64,000 nt of DNA from Enterobacter sp. SA187 (GTDB lineage: Bacteria > Pseudomonadota > Gammaproteobacteria > Enterobacterales > Enterobacteriaceae). The DNA is taken from NCBI RefSeq assembly GCF_001888805.2, contig NZ_CP019113.1:744001-808000 (forward strand). The letters are read 5' to 3'. Of this stretch, positions 52,929 through 61,898 are shown piece after piece (position 1 is the stretch's first letter; each line of letters begins with the position of its first letter). A program made the position numbers and the translations under genes. Below the pieces are notes generated by a model. The model saw only the letters and a program-made list of their open reading frames with translations. It did no database searches and had not been told where the DNA came from.

Positions 52929-55250
52929 ATGAAAAAATTAACCCTCGGTTTAATTGGCAATCCTAATTCCGGCAAGACAACTTTATTTAATCAGCTTACC
53001 GGCGCGCGTCAGCGTGTCGGTAACTGGGCGGGCGTCACGGTGGAGCGTAAAGAAGGGCTGTTCTCCACCACTGACCACGCGGTAACCCTGGTGGATCTGC
53101 CTGGCACCTATTCTCTGACCACCATTTCATCGCAAACCTCCCTCGATGAACAGATCGCCTGCCACTACATTCTGAGCGGCGAGGCGGACATGCTGATCAA
53201 CGTGGTGGATGCGTCAAATCTGGAGCGTAATCTCTACCTGACGCTACAGCTGCTGGAGCTGGGCATTCCCTGCATCGTGGCGCTTAACATGCTCGACATT
53301 GCCGAGAAACAGCAGATCCGCATCGACATCGATGCCCTGTCCGCCCGCCTGGGTTGCCCGGTGGTGCCGCTGGTATCAACGCGCGGGCGCGGCATCGACG
53401 CCCTTAAGCTGGCGATTGACCGCCACCAGCAGAATCAGGCTATCAGCCTGGTGCATTATGCGCGTCCCCTGCTGCGGGAAGCCGCCATGCTGGCGGAAAC
53501 CATGGATACACAGATGCCGGAACAACAGCGTCGCTGGCTGGCGTTGCAGATGCTGGAAGGCGATATCTACAGCCGCGGCTACGCGGGCGATGCGGCGCAG
53601 CATCTGCCGCAGGCGCTGGCGCGTCTGAAAGAGGAGATGGACGATCCTGCCCTGCACATCGCCGACGCCCGTTACCAGACCATCGCGGCCATTTGCGATG
53701 CGGTGAGCAACACGTTAACGGCGGAGCCGGGGCGCTTTACCGCCGCCATGGATAAGATCGTCCTCAACCGTCTGCTCGGGCTGCCGATCTTCCTGCTGGT
53801 GATGTACGTGATGTTTGTGCTGGCCATTAACATCGGCGGCGCGCTGGCGCCGATCTTTGACGCCGGTTCCGTGGCCATTTTCATTCACGGTATTCAGTGG
53901 ATTGGTTACACGCTGCATTTCCCGGACTGGCTGACCATTTTCCTTGCCCAGGGGCTGGGCGGCGGTATCAACACCGTGCTGCCGCTGGTGCCGCAGATCG
54001 GCATGATGTACCTGTTTCTGTCATTCCTTGAAGACTCCGGCTACATGGCGCGCGCGGCCTTTGTGATGGATCGCCTGATGCAGTCGCTGGGGCTACCGGG
54101 CAAATCCTTTGTGCCGCTGATTGTCGGCTTTGGCTGTAATGTGCCGTCGGTAATGGGCGCCCGCACGCTGGATGCGCCGCGTGAGCGCCTGATGACCATC
54201 ATGATGGCACCCTTTATGTCCTGCGGCGCGCGGCTGGCGATCTTCGCGGTGTTCGCCTCAGCCTTCTTCGGGCAGCAGGGTGCGCTGGCGGTGTTCTCGC
54301 TCTATGTGCTGGGGATCGTGATGGCTATTCTCACCGGCCTGATGCTCAAGCACACCATTATGCGCGGCGAAGCCTCGCCTTTTGTGATGGAGCTACCGGT
54401 GTATCACGTCCCGCATCTGAAAAGCCTGCTGCTGCAAACCTGGCAGCGTCTGAAAGGCTTTGTGCTGCGCGCGGGTAAGGTGATTGTGGTGGTCAGTATT
54501 TTCCTCAGCGCCCTGAACAGCTTCACCCTCGGCGGCCAGGCGGCTACCAGTATTAACGATTCGGCGCTCGCCTCAGTCAGCCGCGTGTTCACGCCGCTGC
54601 TGGAACCTATCGGCGTGCAGGGCGATCACTGGCAGGCCACCGTCGGCCTGTTTACCGGCGCGATGGCAAAAGAAGTGGTGGTCGGGACATTAAACACCCT
54701 CTACACCGCCGAAAACATTCAGGACGCGCCCTTTGATGCCGCGCAGTTCAGCCTGACGGACGAACTGCTGGGCGCCGCGCAAGAAACCTGGCAAAGCCTG
54801 GTGGAAACCTTAAGCCTGAGCACGCTGGCTAATCCGATCGAAGCCAGCAAAGGCGACGGCGAAATGGCCACCGGCACCATGGGCGTGATGAGCGAGAAGT
54901 TTGGCAGCCCTGCCGCCGCCTACAGCTATCTGATCTTCGTGCTGCTCTACATCCCCTGTATTTCGGTGATGGGGGCCATCGCTCGCGAAGCGAGCCGCGG
55001 CTGGATGGGCTTCTCGATCCTCTGGGGGCTGAATATCGCTTATTCGCTCTCAACGGTGTTTTATCAGACGACCACCTTTAGCCAGCACCCGCACTATAGC
55101 CTGGTCTGCATCCTCGCGGTGATCCTGTTTAACGTGCTGGTGATTGGCGGCCTGCGTCGCGCCAGAAGCCGGGTGAACGTCGATCTGCTGGCGACGCGTA
55201 AACAGCTTGCCCGCTGCTGCGAAGCCAGCACCGGCAGCGACTGTCACTAA
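52929..55250 (+). CDS. feoB: FeoB, ferrous iron transporter with G-protein domain
   Basis: 773 residues. The N-terminal GTPase has G1 GNPNSGKT (10-17), G3 DLPGTYS and G4 NMLD. A helical GDI-like spacer is followed by the membrane region with two gate motifs (ARAAFVMDRLMQSLGLPGKSFVPLIVGFGCNVPSVMGARTLDAPRERLMTIMMAPFMSCGARLAIF) including the conserved Cys of GCNVP. It takes up Fe2+ through the inner membrane. The C-terminal tail ends in clustered cysteines (RCCEASTGSDCH). Confidence 0.98.
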   Translation: MKKLTLGLIGNPNSGKTTLFNQLTGARQRVGNWAGVTVERKEGLFSTTDHAVTLVDLPGTYSLTTISSQTSLDEQIACHYILSGEADMLINVVDASNLERNLYLTLQLLELGIPCIVALNMLDIAEKQQIRIDIDALSARLGCPVVPLVSTRGRGIDALKLAIDRHQQNQAISLVHYARPLLREAAMLAETMDTQMPEQQRRWLALQMLEGDIYSRGYAGDAAQHLPQALARLKEEMDDPALHIADARYQTIAAICDAVSNTLTAEPGRFTAAMDKIVLNRLLGLPIFLLVMYVMFVLAINIGGALAPIFDAGSVAIFIHGIQWIGYTLHFPDWLTIFLAQGLGGGINTVLPLVPQIGMMYLFLSFLEDSGYMARAAFVMDRLMQSLGLPGKSFVPLIVGFGCNVPSVMGARTLDAPRERLMTIMMAPFMSCGARLAIFAVFASAFFGQQGALAVFSLYVLGIVMAILTGLMLKHTIMRGEASPFVMELPVYHVPHLKSLLLQTWQRLKGFVLRAGKVIVVVSIFLSALNSFTLGGQAATSINDSALASVSRVFTPLLEPIGVQGDHWQATVGLFTGAMAKEVVVGTLNTLYTAENIQDAPFDAAQFSLTDELLGAAQETWQSLVETLSLSTLANPIEASKGDGEMATGTMGVMSEKFGSPAAAYSYLIFVLLYIPCISVMGAIAREASRGWMGFSILWGLNIAYSLSTVFYQTTTFSQHPHYSLVCILAVILFNVLVIGGLRRARSRVNVDLLATRKQLARCCEASTGSDCH

Positions 55251-55261
55251 GGAGACACGCC

Positions 55262-55498
55262 ATGGCCTCACTGTTTGAGATCCGCGATATGCTGGCCCTG
55301 CACGGCAAAATGGAGGCCAGCGCCCTGAGCGCTGCGCTGCATACACCGCTGTCGATGGTGGAAGCGATGCTGAGCCGGATGGAGGCGCTGGGAAAAGTCC
55401 GGCGCGTTCAGGAAGAGTCCGGCGGCTGTCTGAGCGGGCAGTGCCGTCAGTGTCCGGAAGGAAAAGCCTGTCTGCGGGAGTGGTGGATGCCTGGCTGA
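55262..55498 (+). CDS. feoC: FeoC, Fe-S winged-helix regulator of FeoB
   Basis: 78 residues. An N-terminal winged helix (FEIRDMLALHGKMEASALSAALHTPLSMVEAMLSRMEALGKVRRV) precedes the four-cysteine cluster GCLSGQCRQCPEGKACLREWW, the family's [4Fe-4S] or zinc site. It binds the FeoB cytoplasmic domain and protects it from FtsH proteolysis in Salmonella. It starts 11 bp after feoB. Confidence 0.95.
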   Translation: MASLFEIRDMLALHGKMEASALSAALHTPLSMVEAMLSRMEALGKVRRVQEESGGCLSGQCRQCPEGKACLREWWMPG

Positions 55499-55502
55499 CA
55501 GA

Positions 55503-55525
55503 CAGGCGGATCGGGGATCCGCCTG
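55503..55525. terminator. Hairpin between feoC and the DUF1471 gene
   Basis: CAGGCGGATC-GGG-GATCCGCCTG is a perfect 10 bp stem between convergent genes (feoC on +, DUF1471 gene on -). The T content after it on the + strand is modest (CTGCTGTTATTTAT). It is a probable shared terminator. Confidence 0.75.
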
Positions 55526-55531
55526 CTGCTG

Positions 55532-55801
55532 TTATTTATACACGTCTGCGGTAGCGTGGATGTCTTTGCCCGTTTTATCACCGCTGGTCACAACATAATA
55601 TTTCCCGCCCAGCTCATCGGCTTTCTTCACGATTTCCGCTTTCGCATCCATCGGCGCAGTGGTGTCAGAGGTGGTCACTGTGCCAATTTTGGTCAGGTTC
55701 ATCTCTTTGACTTTATCTTTCTGCAACTCTTCTGCTGCAAGCACGCCAAATGACAGCGATCCAATAACCAGAGACGCGACAATACCGGTAGCAAGTTTCA
55801 T
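55532..55801 (-). CDS. YdgH/BhsA/McbA-like (DUF1471) periplasmic protein
   Basis: 89 residues with a signal peptide (MKLATGIVASLVIGSLSFGVLA, cleavage before AEELQ). The mature part is a single DUF1471 domain: LTKIGTVTTSDTTAPMDAKAEIVKKADELGGKYYVVTSGDKTGKDIHATADVYK, with the typical G-x-V start and ADVYK end. Relatives (BhsA, McbA, YhcN) are stress-induced and affect biofilm or envelope permeability. The specific role here is unknown. In E. coli K-12 yhgA lies between feoC and bioH instead. It has a strong AAAGGAG ribosome-binding site. Confidence 0.88.
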   Translation of the reverse strand: MKLATGIVASLVIGSLSFGVLAAEELQKDKVKEMNLTKIGTVTTSDTTAPMDAKAEIVKKADELGGKYYVVTSGDKTGKDIHATADVYK

Positions 55802-55919
55802 AGGCTTAACTCCTTTAAGGTTGTGGTTCTTAGGTCATTACGCTTTTCACCAACAAAGCCGCAGTGACATCCTTAAGTATTAACGCCAGTTGACTATTTC
55901 GCCACACGCCGGAGAGGGA

Positions 55920-56693
55920 TCACGCCAGCGAGGCCTTAAAATCGAGCAGCGCCTGACAAAAGTCTTCCGGGTGAGAAATAAAGGGCGCATGGGCGGCTTT
56001 CGGGAAGATCACCGACTGGCTGGCGGGCCACGCCTCGTCCAGCCTCGCCACGATTTTGCGTGGCACCAGGCCATCAAGCCGACCGTACAGGCGCAGGAAA
56101 GGCTGCTTCAGCGAAGCCAGCGGCGCGCGCAGATCGGCGGTTTTGAGGATCTCCAGCCCGCCGTTAAGCACGGTTTCGCCTGGCATCGGCAGCGCCAGCA
56201 CGGCGCTTTTCAGTTTGCGGGCATCTGCACGGGCCGTTTCGGTGCCCAGGGTTTGCAGCGCCAGGAAACGTTCCACGGTGCGTTGAAAATCCTCGCTCAG
56301 CTGACGCTGAAAGCCGGACAGCACCTCAGGCTTGATACCCGGCCAGTCATCTTCGGCGCAGAAGCAAGGGGAAGACGCGACCGTTACCAGCGCCTGAACA
56401 CGCTGCGGGGCGCTGAGCGCCGCCTGGCTTGCCACCAGCCCGCCCAGACTCCAGCCCAGCCAGATGGCGCTGTCCGGCGCGCGAGCCAGCACCGCCTCTG
56501 TCATCTGCTGAAGAGTCAGCGCGCCAAAGCCGCTGCTGCGACCGTATCCCGGCAGATCCACCAGATGCAGCGTAAAATGCGGCACGAGTTCCGCCGTTAT
56601 GCAATCCCATACCTGCGCATTCAGTCCCCATCCGTGCAGCAGCACAAGATGACACTTTCCTTCGCCTTTGGTTTCCCACCACAGGTCATTCAT
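55920..56693 (-). CDS. bioH: BioH, pimeloyl-ACP methyl ester carboxylesterase
   Basis: 257 residues. It is an alpha/beta hydrolase with LLHGWGLNAQVWD, nucleophile Ser82 in GWSLGG, the Asp of YGRLDGLVP and the His of KAAHAPFISHP. It demethylates pimeloyl-ACP methyl ester to end the modified fatty acid cycle in biotin synthesis. It is divergent from gntX with only 37 bp between starts, so the promoters overlap. Confidence 0.96.
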   Translation of the reverse strand: MNDLWWETKGEGKCHLVLLHGWGLNAQVWDCITAELVPHFTLHLVDLPGYGRSSGFGALTLQQMTEAVLARAPDSAIWLGWSLGGLVASQAALSAPQRVQALVTVASSPCFCAEDDWPGIKPEVLSGFQRQLSEDFQRTVERFLALQTLGTETARADARKLKSAVLALPMPGETVLNGGLEILKTADLRAPLASLKQPFLRLYGRLDGLVPRKIVARLDEAWPASQSVIFPKAAHAPFISHPEDFCQALLDFKASLA

Positions 56694-56730
56694 CAGTTAG
56701 GCTTCTCTTTCATCAACAGGGAGGGGATCT

Positions 56731-57414
56731 ATGCTATCAGTGCCTGGCTTATGCTGGCTATGCCGAATGCCGCTGGCGCTCGCGTCCTGGGGCATCTGTT
56801 CGGTGTGCTGCCGTGCGCTGTTTATCACGCAGACCGTCTGCCCGCAGTGCGGTTTACCAGCGGCGCTTTCCGGCCTGCCGTGCGGGCGTTGCCTGCAAAA
56901 ACCGCCGCCCTGGCAGCAACTGGTGATGGTAAACGACTATGTGCCGCCGCTCAGTTCGTTGATCCACCGGCTGAAGTTCTCCCGCCAGCCGGAAGTGGCC
57001 CGGGCGCTGGCGCGTCTGTTGCTGTTGGCCGTTGCCCGCGCCCATCGTGAGCGGGGATCGCCCTGGCCCGACAGACTGATCAGCGTGCCCCTTCACCGCC
57101 GCCGCCGGTGGCGCAGAGGATTTAACCAGAGCGATCTGCTCTGCCGCCCGCTCGCCCGCTGGCTGACCTGCGCCTGGGACAGCACGGCGCTGATACGCGT
57201 TCGCGCCACGCCCGTTCAGCATCAGCTCAGCGCCAGACGGCGGAAACATAATCTGCGTCATGCCTTTCGCCTTGAATTACCGGTGCGCGGACTCCATATC
57301 GCTATCGTGGATGATGTCGTCACTACCGGCAGCACCGTCGCAGAGATTGCTCAGCTGCTTTTACGGGGCGGCGCGGCGACTGTTCAGGTATGGTGCCTGT
57401 GTCGAACCTTGTAG
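56731..57414 (+). CDS. gntX: GntX (ComF-like) phosphoribosyltransferase-family protein
   Basis: 227 residues. The N-terminal zinc-ribbon cysteine set (CWLCRMP, CSVCCRA, CPQCGLP, CGRCLQKPPPW) is followed by a PRTase domain with RLISVPLHRRRRWRRGFNQSDLLCRPLA and the PRPP motif IAIVDDVVTTGSTVAE. It is related to ComF of competent bacteria; the E. coli gene was linked to gluconate/DNA-as-nutrient phenotypes, but its biochemical role is unsettled. nfuA follows 58 bp downstream. Confidence 0.93.
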   Translation: MLSVPGLCWLCRMPLALASWGICSVCCRALFITQTVCPQCGLPAALSGLPCGRCLQKPPPWQQLVMVNDYVPPLSSLIHRLKFSRQPEVARALARLLLLAVARAHRERGSPWPDRLISVPLHRRRRWRRGFNQSDLLCRPLARWLTCAWDSTALIRVRATPVQHQLSARRRKHNLRHAFRLELPVRGLHIAIVDDVVTTGSTVAEIAQLLLRGGAATVQVWCLCRTL

Positions 57415-57472
57415 AGCCTCGATGATGGGCGTATTATAACCAGGTAAAATAGTCAACTATTAGGCCATTGCT

Positions 57473-58048
57473 ATGATCCATATTTCCGACGCTGCACAAG
57501 CGCACTTTGCCAAACTGCTGGCAAATCAGGAAGAAGGAACACAAATCCGCGTATTTGTGATCAATCCGGGTACCCCAAACGCTGAATGTGGCGTCTCTTA
57601 CTGCCCGCCGGACGCAGTGGAAGCTTCTGACACCGCCCTGAAATTTGACCTGCTGACGGCGTATGTCGATGAGTTGAGCGCGCCGTATCTGGATGATGCG
57701 GAGATCGATTTCGTTACCGATCAGCTGGGTTCACAGCTGACGCTGAAAGCCCCGAACGCCAAAATGCGTAAAGTGTCTGATGATGCGCCGCTGATGGAGC
57801 GCGTCGATTACATGATCCAGTCGCAGGTTAACCCGCAGCTGGCCGGTCACGGTGGCCGCGTTACGCTGATGGAAATTACTGAAGAAGGCTATGCCATTCT
57901 GCAGTTCGGCGGCGGTTGTAACGGCTGTTCGATGGTCGATGTGACTCTGAAAGAAGGGATCGAGAAGCAGCTGCTGAACGAGTTCCCGGAACTGAAAGGC
58001 GTGCGCGATCTGACCGAACACCAGCGCGGCGAACACTCCTACTACTGA
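57473..58048 (+). CDS. nfuA: NfuA, Fe-S cluster carrier
   Basis: 191 residues. The degenerate A-type N-terminal domain is followed by the Nfu domain with C149-NG-C152 (FGGGCNGCSMVDVTLKEGIE), which holds a [4Fe-4S] cluster at the dimer interface. It delivers clusters to targets such as aconitase and lipoate synthase under stress. Three REP units follow. Confidence 0.97.
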   Translation: MIHISDAAQAHFAKLLANQEEGTQIRVFVINPGTPNAECGVSYCPPDAVEASDTALKFDLLTAYVDELSAPYLDDAEIDFVTDQLGSQLTLKAPNAKMRKVSDDAPLMERVDYMIQSQVNPQLAGHGGRVTLMEITEEGYAILQFGGGCNGCSMVDVTLKEGIEKQLLNEFPELKGVRDLTEHQRGEHSYY

Positions 58049-58059
58049 TGCACTCCCCC

Positions 58060-58166
58060 GCCCGGTGGCGCTTCGCTTACCGGGCCTACGTGTTAATACG
58101 TTCCCCGCCCGGTGGCGCTCCGCTTACCGGGCCTACAGGCTTCATAAGCGCAGCGCCACCCGGCAA
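58060..58166. repeat. BIME of three REP units after nfuA
   Basis: Two direct copies of GCCCGGTGGCGCT(T/C)CGCTTACCGGGCCTAC (58060-58089 and 58107-58136) differ by one base. An inverted unit (about 58148-58166) follows. The near identity of the two direct copies suggests recent local duplication. Confidence 0.88.
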
Positions 58167-58202
58167 CCCGCCACCAAAAATTTAACATCCTTTTCCCCAG
58201 AA

Positions 58203-58218
58203 TTTGACCCACCTCGCA
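58203..58218 (+). promoter_or_regulatory. Candidate CRP site upstream of gntT
   Basis: TTTGA-CCCACC-TCGCA matches TGTGA-N6-TCACA at 8 of 10 core positions, about 50 bp upstream of the first GntR operator. CRP activation of gntT is known in E. coli. The gene-free region 58049-58439 holds this, the REPs and two GntR sites. Confidence 0.5.
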
Positions 58219-58259
58219 ATTCTCACATTTAAACCGCCAGGGTCATTCTCATTCCTTAT

Positions 58260-58275
58260 ATGTTACCCGTATCAT
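58260..58275 (+). promoter_or_regulatory. GntR operator 1 of gntT
   Basis: ATGTTACCCGTATCAT matches the GntR consensus ATGTTACCGGTAACAT at 14 of 16 positions. It likely overlaps the gntT promoter, giving repression without gluconate. Confidence 0.75.
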
Positions 58276-58404
58276 TCGCGCCAGTACTGCATTAACCCCA
58301 AACGGCCAGCTAAACTTTTGTTCAAATCTAAAAGCAAGCCGGGGCAGTGCGATGCGTTCTCTGTTCCCCCTGCGGGATAATTGGTAACGCCAGTAAGGTG
58401 TTTA

Positions 58405-58420
58405 ACGTTACCCATAACAA
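58405..58420 (+). promoter_or_regulatory. GntR operator 2 of gntT (leader)
   Basis: ACGTTACCCATAACAA matches the GntR consensus at 12 of 16 positions, 145 bp downstream of operator 1 and only 20 bp before the gntT start. A promoter-plus-leader operator pair allows DNA looping, as described for E. coli gntT. Confidence 0.6.
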
Positions 58421-58439
58421 ATTAAAGGCCAGGTAAATC

Positions 58440-59756
58440 ATGCCATTAGTCATCGTTGCTATCGGTGTTGTCTTGTTACTGTTGTTAATGATCCGTTTTA
58501 AACTGAACGGATTTATTGCCCTGATCCTGGTGGCGCTCGCCGTCGGACTGATGCAGGGCATGCCAGTAGACAAAGTGATCGCCTCCATTAAAGCGGGTGT
58601 CGGCGGTACGCTCGGCAGCCTTGCGCTGATCATGGGCTTCGGCGCTATGCTCGGCAAACTGCTCGCAGACTGCGGTGGGGCGCAGCGCATTGCCACCACG
58701 CTTATCGACAAATTTGGTCAGAAATACATTCAGTGGGCAGTGGTATTAACCGGTTTTACCGTCGGTTTCGCCCTGTTCTATGAAGTGGGCTTCGTGCTGT
58801 TGCTGCCGCTGGTGTTCACCATCGCCGCAAAAGCGCGCGTGCCGCTGCTTTACGTCGGCGTGCCGATGGCGGCAGCGCTTTCCGTAACGCACGGCTTCCT
58901 GCCGCCGCACCCGGGCCCGACCGCTATCGCCACTATCTTCCACGCCGATATGGGTAAAACCCTGCTCTACGGTACGCTGCTGGCGATCCCGACGGTGATC
59001 CTGGCAGGCCCGGTGTATGCCCGTTTCCTGAAAAATATTGATAAACCGATCCCGGAAGGCCTGTACAACGCGAAAACCTTCAGCGAAGCCGAAATGCCGA
59101 GCTTTGGCGTCAGCGTCTGGACCTCTCTGGTACCGGTGATCCTGATGGCGGGCCGTGCGATTGCAGAAATGGTGCTGCCGAAAGGCCATGCGCTGCTGCC
59201 TTACGCTGAATTCTTCGGCGACCCGGTTATGGCCACGCTGATTGCCGTGCTGATCGCCATCTTCACCTTCGGCCTGAACCGTGGCCGTTCAATGGATGAC
59301 GTGACCGATACCATCACTTCTTCCATTAAAATCATCGCCATGATGCTGCTGATCATCGGCGGCGGCGGCGCGTTCAAACAGGTGCTGGTCGACAGCGGCG
59401 TGGATAAATACATTGCCGCGATGATGCACTCCACTAACTTATCGCCGATCTTTATGGCCTGGTCGATTGCCGCAGTACTGCGTATTGCGCTGGGTTCTGC
59501 AACGGTTGCGGCGATCACGGCTGGCGGCATCGCTGCACCGCTGATCGCCACCACCGGCGTCAGCCCTGAGCTGATGGTTATCGCCGTGGGTTCCGGTAGC
59601 GTGATTTTCTCCCACGTGAACGATCCGGGTTTCTGGCTGTTCAAGGAGTACTTCAACCTGACTATCGGTGAAACCATGAAGTCATGGTCGGCGCTGGAGA
59701 CCATTATTTCGGTCTGTGGTCTGGTGGGTTGTCTGCTGCTGGCTACGGTGATTTAA
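58440..59756 (+). CDS. gntT: GntT, high-affinity gluconate permease
   Basis: 438 residues of the GntP family with about 12-14 membrane segments. Characteristic parts are GFIALILVALAVGLMQGMP, GGTLGSLALIMGFGAMLGKLLADCGGAQRIATTLI, FYEVGFVLLLPLVF and VTHGFLPPHPGPTAIATIFHADMGKTLLYG. It imports D-gluconate with protons. It is regulated by GntR and probably CRP through sites in its 5' region, with an AAAGGCCAGGTAAATC leader just before the start. Confidence 0.97.
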   Translation: MPLVIVAIGVVLLLLLMIRFKLNGFIALILVALAVGLMQGMPVDKVIASIKAGVGGTLGSLALIMGFGAMLGKLLADCGGAQRIATTLIDKFGQKYIQWAVVLTGFTVGFALFYEVGFVLLLPLVFTIAAKARVPLLYVGVPMAAALSVTHGFLPPHPGPTAIATIFHADMGKTLLYGTLLAIPTVILAGPVYARFLKNIDKPIPEGLYNAKTFSEAEMPSFGVSVWTSLVPVILMAGRAIAEMVLPKGHALLPYAEFFGDPVMATLIAVLIAIFTFGLNRGRSMDDVTDTITSSIKIIAMMLLIIGGGGAFKQVLVDSGVDKYIAAMMHSTNLSPIFMAWSIAAVLRIALGSATVAAITAGGIAAPLIATTGVSPELMVIAVGSGSVIFSHVNDPGFWLFKEYFNLTIGETMKSWSALETIISVCGLVGCLLLATVI

Positions 59757-59766
59757 CGGCTGTCTA

Positions 59767-59794
59767 TTGCCCCTCTCCGGACGGAGAGGGGCAA
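59767..59794. terminator. Hairpin between gntT and malQ
   Basis: TTGCCCCTCTCC-GGAC-GGAGAGGGGCAA is a perfect 12 bp stem between the convergent genes gntT and malQ, probably ending both. Same GAGAGGG core as the stems at 40115 and 52338. Confidence 0.8.
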
Positions 59795-59802
59795 TGTAAT
59801 AC

Positions 59803-61890
59803 TTACTTCTTCCCTGCCGTTTTACGCCTTCTGTCCAGATCCTTAATCAGCCTGTTCACGCCGTCATCGGCAAACATCTTCTCAAGAGTGGTATTCAGCT
59901 TGCGCCGCCAGTTTTTGTACTGAGAACTGGTACCCGGAATATTTACCGGCGCGGCCATACCCAGCCAGTCTTCCGGCTGCAAGCCGAGCAGCGCGCTGTT
60001 GGAATCGGCGATATAACGCTGCATTCCGCGGTTCAGCGTACTGGTCATCGCCATACGTGAGGCCTTGTGCCCGGCACGTTTCGGCAGACAACCCTGCTTG
60101 TGCAGCGCCTCCAGCAGACCCTGTTTCGCCCGCTCGCGATCCTGGTACAGACCGCGCAGCACCTCTTCGTCCGGATACAGTCCCAGGGTTTTGCCCAGGG
60201 TTAAATCACCGGCTTCCCAGTAGCCGCGCAGCGTTGGCAGATCGTGAGTGGTCGCCACGGCCATCGACTGTTCCGGCCATTTTTGCGGTGGCAGGAAGAC
60301 GTTTTCGCTGTTCTCGAAATAGAGCACCTTGTAGGAGTAGATGCCGCCGTCGCGCAGCTTGCTGACAATCTCCACCGGCACCGTCCCCAAGTCTTCGCCA
60401 ATCACCATGCACTGGTGGCGCTTGCTTTCCAGGGCGAGGATCGACAGCAAATCATCCACCGGATACTGCACGTACGCCCCCTGATCGGCGGTTTCGCCGT
60501 ACGGGATCCACCACAGGCGCAGCATCGACATCACATGATCGATACGCAGCGCGCCGCAGCTTTTCATGTTCGCACGCAAGAGCTGGATAAAAGGCTCGTA
60601 GCCGCGCGCCGTCATGACGTGCGGATCCATCGGCGGCAGTCCCCAGTTCTGGCCGAGCGGACCAAGAATGTCAGGCGGTGCGCCGACGGACGCTTTCAGG
60701 CAGTAAAGTTCACGATCGCACCAGGTTTCCGCGCCGCCTTCCGCCACGCCCACTGCCAGATCGCGGTACAGGCCAATCGGCATGGCGAAGCCCTGGCTGG
60801 TTTCCCAGCACTGCGCAAACTGCTCGCAGGCCAGCCACTGTAGCCACAGGTAAAACTGTACTTCGTCGGCGTACTCTTCGCAGAACTGCTTCACTTCCGG
60901 ACTGTCGGTACGCTGATAGCCTTCCGGCCATGCCGGCCAGCCCCAGCGCATCTCATCTTCTTTCACCTGCTGCGCGTGCAGCGCGTCAAACGCCGCCTGC
61001 CAGTACAGGCTCTCGCCTTCCTGCGTAACAAAGTCGTTGAACGCCACTTTCTGCGCATCGCTGTCTTTACGGGCGGCAAAGCCTTTCCATGCCAGACGCA
61101 GCGCGGCAATTTTCAACGCGGTAACGGTCGCGTAATCCACGTATTCGGCGTCGCGCGCAGCGCGCAGCGCATCCTGCGTGGAGGCCAGTTTCCACCATTT
61201 CTGCGCTTCTTTGCTGCGCTGGAAATCCTCCACGGCGTTCACGTCGATATAGACGATATTCAGCCAGCGGCGGGATGACGGGCTGTACGGACTGGCGCTT
61301 TCCGGGTTAGCCGGGTAGAGCGCGTGGATCGGGTTCAGACCGATAAAAGAGCCGCCCCGCTTCGCCACATCCACCAGCATGGCCTTCAGATCGCCAAAAT
61401 CGCCGATCCCCCAGTTTTTTTCCGAACGCAGGGTGTAGAGTTGCACGCAGGCGCCCCACAGTTTTTTCCCTTCGTGTAACGCCTGCGGTTCATAGCAGCG
61501 CTTCGGCGCGACTATCACCCGACACTGCCATTGCTGTTTCGCCTTACCGATCTCAAGCGTGTGATAGCCCTCCGGCAGCTTTGCCGGCAGATTGAGCGCT
61601 TTACCGCCGGTGGCCTGGCCGGTGTACTCCCGGCCCTCTTCGGTGATCAGCCGCCAGCTGAATTCCCCGCTGCCTTCAACAGGCAGCGGCATTTTTTTGC
61701 CGTGGGTAAAGATCTTCACCGGCGGCACAGGCGGAACCGCCCCCTTTTTCGGGGCGGCCGGGCGATGCATGGCGTCCAGCAAACGTTGTTTAGTTTCCGC
61801 ACCAATAGACTGCGGTTTACCGTGAGCATTGATGTAATGAGGGCTGATCCCCGCCGCCAGCGCGGCGGCATCAAGTCGTTTGCTTTCCAT
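59803..61890 (-). CDS. malQ: MalQ, 4-alpha-glucanotransferase (amylomaltase)
   Basis: 695 residues of glycoside hydrolase family 77. The nucleophile Asp lies in ALRIDHVMSMLRLWWIPYG and the acid/base Glu in VIGEDLGTVP; the N-terminal extension is typical of enteric MalQ. Other conserved parts are GDFGDLKAMLVDVAKRGGSFIGLNPIHALYP and TTHDLPTLRGYW. It transfers maltodextrinyl groups, releasing glucose and lengthening dextrins for MalP. It starts 8 bp after the malP stop in the malPQ operon. Confidence 0.97.
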   Translation of the reverse strand: MESKRLDAAALAAGISPHYINAHGKPQSIGAETKQRLLDAMHRPAAPKKGAVPPVPPVKIFTHGKKMPLPVEGSGEFSWRLITEEGREYTGQATGGKALNLPAKLPEGYHTLEIGKAKQQWQCRVIVAPKRCYEPQALHEGKKLWGACVQLYTLRSEKNWGIGDFGDLKAMLVDVAKRGGSFIGLNPIHALYPANPESASPYSPSSRRWLNIVYIDVNAVEDFQRSKEAQKWWKLASTQDALRAARDAEYVDYATVTALKIAALRLAWKGFAARKDSDAQKVAFNDFVTQEGESLYWQAAFDALHAQQVKEDEMRWGWPAWPEGYQRTDSPEVKQFCEEYADEVQFYLWLQWLACEQFAQCWETSQGFAMPIGLYRDLAVGVAEGGAETWCDRELYCLKASVGAPPDILGPLGQNWGLPPMDPHVMTARGYEPFIQLLRANMKSCGALRIDHVMSMLRLWWIPYGETADQGAYVQYPVDDLLSILALESKRHQCMVIGEDLGTVPVEIVSKLRDGGIYSYKVLYFENSENVFLPPQKWPEQSMAVATTHDLPTLRGYWEAGDLTLGKTLGLYPDEEVLRGLYQDRERAKQGLLEALHKQGCLPKRAGHKASRMAMTSTLNRGMQRYIADSNSALLGLQPEDWLGMAAPVNIPGTSSQYKNWRRKLNTTLEKMFADDGVNRLIKDLDRRRKTAGKK

Positions 61891-61898
61891 GGCTTTCC

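Noticed and set aside
55890..57050. 386-codon + strand frame across bioH and into gntX
   Set aside because: Antisense to bioH and out of frame with gntX; both overlapped genes are well-supported families.
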